Source: Bradyrhizobium sp. SRL28 (GTDB lineage Bacteria > Pseudomonadota > Alphaproteobacteria > Rhizobiales > Xanthobacteraceae). From it: a stretch of DNA of 64,000 nucleotides. Below, one piece after another: positions 59,201 to 64,000 of the stretch (within the stretch, counting starts at the first letter, position 1; every line of letters starts with the position of its first letter). The notes under the pieces are model-generated. The model searched no databases. It was not told where the DNA came from and saw nothing but the letters and a program-made list of their open reading frames with translations. The translations under genes and the position numbers were made by a program. Where the stretch lies: contig NZ_JAHEAG010000008.1 in assembly GCF_018596315.1 (NCBI RefSeq), positions 62,001 to 126,000 of the forward strand. Direction: 5' to 3'.

Positions 59201-61429
59201 AATCCCGGTGAGGACGCCAAGATCGTGGTTGCCGCAGTCGACGTCGGCATTCTCAATCTGACCAACTACAAGCCGCCGGCGCCGGATGATTACTATCTCG
59301 GCCAGCGCCGCCTCACGGCTGAAATCCGCGACCTCTACGGGCAGTTGATCGACGGCATGCAGGGCACCCGCGGCCAGATCCGGACCGGCGGCGATGGCGC
59401 CGGCGCCGAGCTGCAGGGCTCGCCGCCCACGCAGAAGCCGCTGGCGCTCTATTCAGGGATTGTCACGGTCGGGGCTGACGGCACTGCCGAAATCAGCTTT
59501 GACATTCCGGAGTTTGCCGGCACGGCCCGCGTCATGGCGGTGGCGTGGAATTCGACCAAGCTCGGTCGCGCCACCATCGACGTCACGGTACGCGATCCCG
59601 TAGTGCTGACGGCGACGTTGCCGCGCTTCCTGCTCAACGGTGACAAGGGCACGATGAGTTTCGACCTCGACAATGTCGAGGGCGCGCCCGGCGATTACAG
59701 CATCAGCGTCAAGACGTCGGGTCCGGTGAAGGTGACGGGTAACCCCACGACGACAGTCAAACTCGCTGCCAAGCAGCGGACCTCGATGGCGCTGGCGATC
59801 GACGCCGGCGGCGCCGGCACCGCCAATCTCGACGTCGACATCAAGGGTCCGAACGGGCTGACGCTGGCGCGGCACTATGCGCTCGAGGTCAAGGCGGCGA
59901 CGCAGGTTCTGGCGCGCCGCTCGATCCGTACGCTGGCCACAGGCGAGAGCCTGACGCTGACGCCGGACATGTTCTCCGACCTCGTATCGGGCACCGGCAG
60001 CGTGTCGCTGTCGGTCAGCCTGTCCACCGCGCTCGATGCGGCGACCATTTTGAAGGCGCTGGATCGTTATCCGCATGGCTGTTCCGAGCAGATCACCAGC
60101 CGTGCGATGCCGCTGCTCTATGTCAACGACTTGGCAGCGGGCGCGCATCTGGCGATGGATACCGCGGTCGAACAGCGCATCAAGGATGCGATCGAACGGC
60201 TGCTGGCGCGGCAGGGCGCGAACGGTTCGTTCGGCCTGTGGTCGACCGGCGGCGACGATGCCTGGCTCGATGCGTACGTGACCGACTTCCTGACCCGCGC
60301 CCGCGAAAAGGGATTTGCGGTGCCGGATGTGCTGTTCAAGAACGCGCTCGACCGTATCCGTAACTCCGTGGTCAACGCCAACGAGCCGGAAAAGGACGGC
60401 GGCCGCGATCTCGCCTACGGCCTTTACGTGCTCGCCCGCAACGGCGCGGCGCCGATCGGCGATCTCCGCTATCTCGCCGATACCAAGCTCTCCAATCTAG
60501 CTACGCCGATTGCGAAGTCGCAGCTTGCGGCGGCGTTGGCCTTGGTCGGCGACAAGACGCGGGCGGAGCGGGTCTACGGGGCGGCGCTCGATGCGCTGGC
60601 GCCAAAACCCGTGCTCGAGTTCGGCCGCGTCGATTACGGCTCGGCGCTGCGCGATGCGGCGGCGCTGGTCTCGCTCGCCAGCGAAGGCAACGCCCCGCGG
60701 GCGACGCTGACGCAGGCGGTCGCACGGGTCGAAGCGGCGCGGGGGCTTTCGCCCTACACCTCCACGCAGGAGAATGCGTGGCTGGTGCTGGCCGCACGTG
60801 CGCTGTCGAAGGAAACCTTGGCGCTGGATATCGATGGGTCGCCAGTCAAAGCCGCGGTCTATCGCAGCTACAAGGCCGACGCGATGGCCGGTACGCCGGT
60901 CAAGGTCACCAATACCGGCGATGCGCCGGTGCAGGCGGTGGTCTCGGTTTCGGGTTCGCCGGTTACGCCCGAGCCCGCGGCGTCGAACGGCTTCAAGATC
61001 GAGCGCAATTACTTCACGCTCGACGGCAAGCCCGCCGATGTCACCAAAGCCAAGCAGAACGACCGCTTCGCCGTGGTGCTGAAGATCACCGAGGCCAAGC
61101 CGGAATACGGGCACATCATGGTGGCCGACTATCTGCCGGCCGGACTGGAGATAGACAACCCGCGGCTGGTGTCGTCGGGTGACTCCGGCACGCTGGACTG
61201 GATCGAGGACGGCGAGGAGCCGGAGAATACCGAGTTCCGCGATGACCGCTTCACGGCGGCCATTGATCGCGCCAGCGACGACAAGTCGGTGTTCACGGTC
61301 GCCTACATCGTGCGCGCGGTATCGCCCGGCAAATACGTGCTGCCGCAGGCCTATGTCGAGGACATGTACAACCCCTCGCGCTATGGCCGCTCCGGCACCG
61401 GCTCAGTCGAGGTGCGTCCGGCGAAATGA
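56219..61429 (+). CDS. Alpha-2-macroglobulin-like protein (YfhM type)
   Basis: A 1736-residue periplasmic protein with a signal peptide (ATVICATLALGLTAAGA). MG and A2M domains are recognisable: VYAERGVYRSSETVYLTALL (MG2-like), FMVEDYIPERIEF, and the A2M body. The thioester motif is Cys1288-Ser-Glu-Gln1291 in YPHGCSEQ, so protease trapping through a thioester is possible. The residues TARVMAVAWNSTKLG lie in the A2M domain. Its stop overlaps the pbpC start as ATGA, the known pairing of bacterial A2M with a penicillin-binding protein that repairs the wall. Confidence 0.92.
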   Translation: MIGLVRATVICATLALGLTAAGAADKAFKRDELADSAVKLEAQIKSEAGPIAKSSATLRNDADAAFKRADFRVGLQILGQIAATTPEDGANWLRLAKTIFQIRSASSSEQTFLYERASTAAYIAYQRAGNQAEEADALAVLGRAMSERKLWRPALDALRLSLDMREVAEVRGQYEKMRDQHGFRLLDYTVDSDGASPRACFQFSEDLAKRVDFAPFVALAGTDKPALTSESKQLCVDGLKHGERYNINLRAGLPSTVKESLPKSAEFNIYVRDRKPFVRFTGRAYVLPRTGQRGIPLVSVNTPSVNVNVFRIGDRNLINTVVDSDFQKTLSSYQLSDLGNERGVKVWTGELATASTLNQDVVTAFPVDQALGDLQPGVYVMTAAAKGPGSGDDDGSLATQWFIVSDMGLTAFSGNDGIHVFVNSLASTEAVSKAEVRLVARNNEILATRKTDDAGHVLFEAGLARGEGGLSPALLTVMSDKADYAFLSLKTNAFDLTDRGVSGRVVPPGADAFVYAERGVYRSSETVYLTALLRDGQGNAMAGGPLTLVIERPDGVEYRRAQLPDQGAGGRSMAVPLNSAVPTGTWRVRAFTDPKGSAVGETTFMVEDYIPERIEFDVSAKEKMIKAETPVELKVTGKFLYGAPASGLQLEGDMLVAPAASGRPGYPGFQFGVADEETASNERTPIENLPEADANGVATFPVSLAKAPTSTRPQEAQIFIRMVETGGRAVERKLVLPVAPQAALIGIKPLFADKSVAEGDKAEFDVVFVGSDGEQLSRDGLRYELLKMESRYQWYRQNSSWEYEPVKSTKRVADGDLTLTADKAARVSLAPQPGRYRLDVKSTEADGPVTSVQFDVGWYSDGSADTPDLLETSIDKPEYASGETMVVSINARTAGKLTINVLGDRLLTTQTVDVKEGTQQVKLTVGKDWGTGAYVLATLRRPLDAAALRMPGRAIGLKWFGIDKKTRTLQVALSPPPLVRPGTALKIPVKLGGLNPGEDAKIVVAAVDVGILNLTNYKPPAPDDYYLGQRRLTAEIRDLYGQLIDGMQGTRGQIRTGGDGAGAELQGSPPTQKPLALYSGIVTVGADGTAEISFDIPEFAGTARVMAVAWNSTKLGRATIDVTVRDPVVLTATLPRFLLNGDKGTMSFDLDNVEGAPGDYSISVKTSGPVKVTGNPTTTVKLAAKQRTSMALAIDAGGAGTANLDVDIKGPNGLTLARHYALEVKAATQVLARRSIRTLATGESLTLTPDMFSDLVSGTGSVSLSVSLSTALDAATILKALDRYPHGCSEQITSRAMPLLYVNDLAAGAHLAMDTAVEQRIKDAIERLLARQGANGSFGLWSTGGDDAWLDAYVTDFLTRAREKGFAVPDVLFKNALDRIRNSVVNANEPEKDGGRDLAYGLYVLARNGAAPIGDLRYLADTKLSNLATPIAKSQLAAALALVGDKTRAERVYGAALDALAPKPVLEFGRVDYGSALRDAAALVSLASEGNAPRATLTQAVARVEAARGLSPYTSTQENAWLVLAARALSKETLALDIDGSPVKAAVYRSYKADAMAGTPVKVTNTGDAPVQAVVSVSGSPVTPEPAASNGFKIERNYFTLDGKPADVTKAKQNDRFAVVLKITEAKPEYGHIMVADYLPAGLEIDNPRLVSSGDSGTLDWIEDGEEPENTEFRDDRFTAAIDRASDDKSVFTVAYIVRAVSPGKYVLPQAYVEDMYNPSRYGRSGTGSVEVRPAK

Positions 61430-63657
61430 GTGGTGGTGGAATGAGCGACGCGGTGTCACCGCAATCTCAGTCGTCATGCCCGGGCTTGACCCGGTCATCC
61501 ACGCCCTTGGGTGTGGACCGGAAAGACGTGGATGGCCGGGACAAGCCCGGCCATGACGGCGGTGGTAGTGGGCGCCGCCGTTTTTTCCGCATCGCGGTCG
61601 CTCTGGCCTTCGTGCTCATAGTAATCACCACCGCCTTCACGGCCTGGGTCGTCTCGCTCGGGCCGTTACCGTTGGAAGAGGCGCGCAAAGTCTCGACCAC
61701 CATCGTCGACCGCAACGGCAAGCTGCTGCGCGCCTATGCGATGTCCGACGGTCGTTGGCGGCTGCCGGTCGATGCGAAGACTGCGGTCGATCCCGGTTAT
61801 CTGAAACTACTGCTGGCGTATGAAGACCGCCGCTTCTGGTCGCATGGCGGCGTCGATCCGCTGGCGCTCGGGCGCGCGGCGCTGCAGTTCGGCAGCAGCG
61901 GCCACATCGTCTCCGGCGGCTCGACCATTACGATGCAATTGGCTCGGCTGATGGAGCCGCGGCGCGAGCGCTCGGTGTACGCAAAATTGCGCCAGATGGT
62001 GCGCGCGGTCCAGCTCGAGCGGCAGCTCAGCAAGGACGAAATCCTCGATCTCTATCTGGCGCTGGCGCCGTTCGGCGGCAACCTCGAAGGTATCCGCGCC
62101 GCATCCATCGGCTATTTCGGCAAGGAGCCGAAGCGGCTTTCGCTTGCGGAAGCAGCACTGCTGGTCGCGCTGCCGCAATCGCCGGAACGCCGCCGGCTCG
62201 ACCGCTATCCGGAAGCAGCGCACGCCGCGCGCGATCGCGTGCTGGCCCGGATGGTCGAAGACGGCATGGTGTCGAAGGAGGACGCGGCGCAGGCGAGGGC
62301 GGCGGCGGTGCCGCGGCTGCGCAAGCCGATGCCGATCCTGGCGCCGCATTCCTCCGATGCCGCGATGGCGACGGTGAAGGATACGCCGCTGATCAAGCTC
62401 ACGCTGGATTCGGCCTTGCAGAAAACGCTGGAGGCGCTGGCGCGCGACCGCGCGGTGGCGCAGGGACCGAACATTTCGGTAGCCATCATCGCGGTCGACA
62501 ATGAAAGCGGAGACGTGTTGGCGCGTGTCGGCTCATCGGATTATTTCGACGAGCGCCGCGCCGGGCAGGTCGACATGACGCGCGCGGTGCGCTCGCCGGG
62601 CTCGACGCTAAAACCGTTCATCTATGGCCTCGCCTTCGAGGATGGCTTTGTACATCCGGAAAGCCTGATCGACGACCGTCCCATTCGTTTCGGCTCCTAT
62701 GCGCCGGAAAATTTCGACATGACGTTTCAGGGCACGGTGCCGGTGCGCAAGGCGCTGCAGCTCTCACTGAACGTGCCGGCGATTGCGCTGCTCGATCGCG
62801 TCGGCTCCAGCCGACTGTCGTCGCGGCTGAAGCAGGCCGGCGGCAACTTGGTGCTGCCGAAGGACGAGGCGCCGGGCCTTGCGATGGGCCTTGGCGGCGT
62901 TGGCGTCACCTTGCAGGATCTGGCGCAGCTCTACACGGGTTTGGCGCGGCTTGGCGCGGCGCGGCCGCTGCGCGAGATCATGCTCGCCCAAGAAAAAAAT
63001 AACGACGATCGCGAACCGATGCGGCTGATGGATCAGGCCGCGGCCTGGCAGGTCGGCAACGTGCTGTTCGGCACGCCGCCGCCGGAAAACGGCGTGCACA
63101 ACAGGATCGCGTTCAAGACCGGCACCAGCTACGGCTATCGCGACGCGTGGTCGGTCGGTTTCGATGGCCGCATCACGATCGGGGTGTGGGTCGGGCGTCC
63201 CGACGGCGCGCCGGTGCCGGGCCTGGTCGGCCGCACCGCCGCAGCGCCGATCCTGTTCGACGCCTTTGCGCGCACTGGCAAGATCCCGGCGGCGCTGCCC
63301 AAGGCGCCGAAGGGCGCGCTGATCGCCAGCAATGCCAAGCTGCCGCTGCCGTTGCGGCGCTTCCGTCCCGTCGGCGAACTGATCCGCACCGGCAGCGATC
63401 AGATGCCGCGCATCCAGTTTCCGCTGAACGGCTCGCGGATCGACGTCGACCGTTCAGGCGGCGGGCAGGCCACGCCGATGCCGGTCAAGGTGGCCGGCGG
63501 CGTGCTGCCGCTGACCATCATGGTGAACGGTACCTCGGTCGGCGAAATCGACAGCCGGCGTCAGCGGCTGGTTGACCCGCCCGGGCCCGGCTTTGCGCGC
63601 CTGACGGTGATCGACGCGACGGGGGCGGCCGATACCGTCGTGATCCGGATACAGTGA
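61426..63657 (+). CDS. pbpC: Penicillin-binding protein 1C
   Basis: A 743-residue bifunctional peptidoglycan synthase. Glycosyltransferase motif EDRRFWSHGGVDP, then the transpeptidase with Ser393-Thr-Leu-Lys396 in SPGSTLKPF and KTG at 564. A BiPBP_C-like domain ends the protein. The N-terminal 44 residues are encoded largely by a palindromic element (61473-61557); the membrane helix is at about residues 58-78. Coupled to the A2M gene. Confidence 0.93.
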   Translation: MSGGGMSDAVSPQSQSSCPGLTRSSTPLGVDRKDVDGRDKPGHDGGGSGRRRFFRIAVALAFVLIVITTAFTAWVVSLGPLPLEEARKVSTTIVDRNGKLLRAYAMSDGRWRLPVDAKTAVDPGYLKLLLAYEDRRFWSHGGVDPLALGRAALQFGSSGHIVSGGSTITMQLARLMEPRRERSVYAKLRQMVRAVQLERQLSKDEILDLYLALAPFGGNLEGIRAASIGYFGKEPKRLSLAEAALLVALPQSPERRRLDRYPEAAHAARDRVLARMVEDGMVSKEDAAQARAAAVPRLRKPMPILAPHSSDAAMATVKDTPLIKLTLDSALQKTLEALARDRAVAQGPNISVAIIAVDNESGDVLARVGSSDYFDERRAGQVDMTRAVRSPGSTLKPFIYGLAFEDGFVHPESLIDDRPIRFGSYAPENFDMTFQGTVPVRKALQLSLNVPAIALLDRVGSSRLSSRLKQAGGNLVLPKDEAPGLAMGLGGVGVTLQDLAQLYTGLARLGAARPLREIMLAQEKNNDDREPMRLMDQAAAWQVGNVLFGTPPPENGVHNRIAFKTGTSYGYRDAWSVGFDGRITIGVWVGRPDGAPVPGLVGRTAAAPILFDAFARTGKIPAALPKAPKGALIASNAKLPLPLRRFRPVGELIRTGSDQMPRIQFPLNGSRIDVDRSGGGQATPMPVKVAGGVLPLTIMVNGTSVGEIDSRRQRLVDPPGPGFARLTVIDATGAADTVVIRIQ
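61473..61557. repeat. Palindromic element inside the pbpC coding sequence
   Basis: Arms 61473-61503 and 61527-61557 match at 28 of 31 positions (GTCATG..CCGGGCTTG). The unit encodes SCPGLTRSSTPLGVDRKDVD and GRDKPGHDGG of PBP1C. I know similar GTCATGCCCGGGCTTG palindromes as dispersed intergenic repeats in Bradyrhizobium; here it is read in frame. Confidence 0.75.
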
Positions 63658-63735
63658 CGAAAAAGCGCCCAGCGACCACAGGTTAGGCGGATCTGTGGTG
63701 TTGTTTGCAGTGCGGTTTCATCGTATGCGAACAAG

Positions 63736-64000
63736 ATGGTTGAAACCTTGCAACCCCCACGCTTCGGAGCGGGCCAACAGCCTGTAAAACCAGCGCATTC
63801 CAGCCGCAGGCTGGCCGCGGCGTTCGATTACGCGACCGCGAGCCATTTTCGCGCCATCGTGTTCCTGGTGCTCTGCGGCATCGTGCTTTTCCTGCCCGGA
63901 TTCTTCAACATTCCGGCGATCGACCGTGACGAGGCCCGGTTCGCGCAGGCGACCAAGCAGATGGTCGAAAGCGGCGATTTCGTCGACATCCGCTTCCAGG
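63736..64000 (+). CDS. ArnT-like lipid-dependent glycosyltransferase, 5' part
   Basis: ATG 63736 opens a frame that runs off the window. After a polar 40-residue N-terminus a membrane helix (AIVFLVLCGIVLFLPG) leads to IPAIDRDEARFAQATKQMVE and SGDFVDIRFQ, the first periplasmic loop of GT39/GT83 enzymes with the conserved acidic pair (DRDEAR). It would transfer a sugar from a polyprenyl carrier, for example to lipid A. Confidence 0.82.
   Translation, partial: MVETLQPPRFGAGQQPVKPAHSSRRLAAAFDYATASHFRAIVFLVLCGIVLFLPGFFNIPAIDRDEARFAQATKQMVESGDFVDIRFQ

Noticed and set aside
1..64000. CRISPR arrays, rRNA genes and complete insertion sequences
   Set aside because: No regularly spaced repeat array, no rRNA sequence and no transposase with terminal repeats was seen; the iterons at 6.4 kb are too few and too closely spaced for a CRISPR.

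Overview
The window looks like a chromosome segment of a GC-rich alphaproteobacterium, most likely Bradyrhizobium or a close relative in the Nitrobacteraceae. The reasons are an NDUFS4-like complex I accessory gene, an alphaproteobacterial porin-type motif, DUF3551, Omp25/31-type and DUF6481-type proteins, several H-NS-like genes, many tiny one-helix membrane proteins, and palindromic repeats of the kind I associate with this family. The assignment rests on recognition only; no search was run.

Layout. (1) 1-8.95 kb: an integrative element ending at the 3' end of tRNA-Glu. It carries an XRE regulator, phage-type structural genes (HK97-like capsid, a carbohydrate-module/collagen-like protein), small zinc-binding proteins, a DNA adenine methyltransferase, a replication initiator with an iteron array inside its own coding sequence, a ribbon-helix-helix repressor and a frameshifted tyrosine integrase. 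No terminase, portal or tail gene is visible, so it resembles a phage satellite or a decayed prophage whose left part is off-window. (2) 9-20.8 kb: small housekeeping and accessory genes (PilZ, GST, gloA, Flp pilin, quinol monooxygenase, an H-NS-like protein, sirtuin cobB, double cold-shock protein, DUF192, CAP domain, tRNA-Pro) with a patch of four broken genes at 11.5-13.1 kb. (3) 20.8-27.8 kb: a TauABC-type ABC transporter, a GntR regulator and divergent FAH hydrolase, cyclase and amidohydrolase genes, together an uncharacterised catabolic cluster. (4) 28.5-31.5 kb: a NodU-type carbamoyltransferase facing an OpgC-type acyltransferase. (5) 31.7-39.3 kb: complex I subunit, Lrp and TetR regulators, and the leucine/isovalerate operon liuA-liuB-liuD-liuE. 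(6) 39.3-41.4 kb: a class III cyclase/TPR gene flanked by two diverged copies of the liuE 3' end. (7) 41.4-46.1 kb: a TRAP transporter, a DapA-type aldolase and a divergent GntR with a palindromic operator candidate. (8) 46.3-55.9 kb: many small envelope, H-NS-like and PilZ genes with repeats, ending at tRNA-Arg, whose 3' end is duplicated about 0.45 kb away. (9) 56.2-64 kb: an alpha-2-macroglobulin-like protein, pbpC and the start of an ArnT-like glycosyltransferase.

The observations most worth following are the origin-like iteron array that uses all three reading frames of the initiator gene, the liuE tail duplication around the cyclase cassette, the palindromic element that forms the N-terminal coding sequence of pbpC, and the tRNA-Arg scar. 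Several frameshifts depend on single bases and could be assembly errors.
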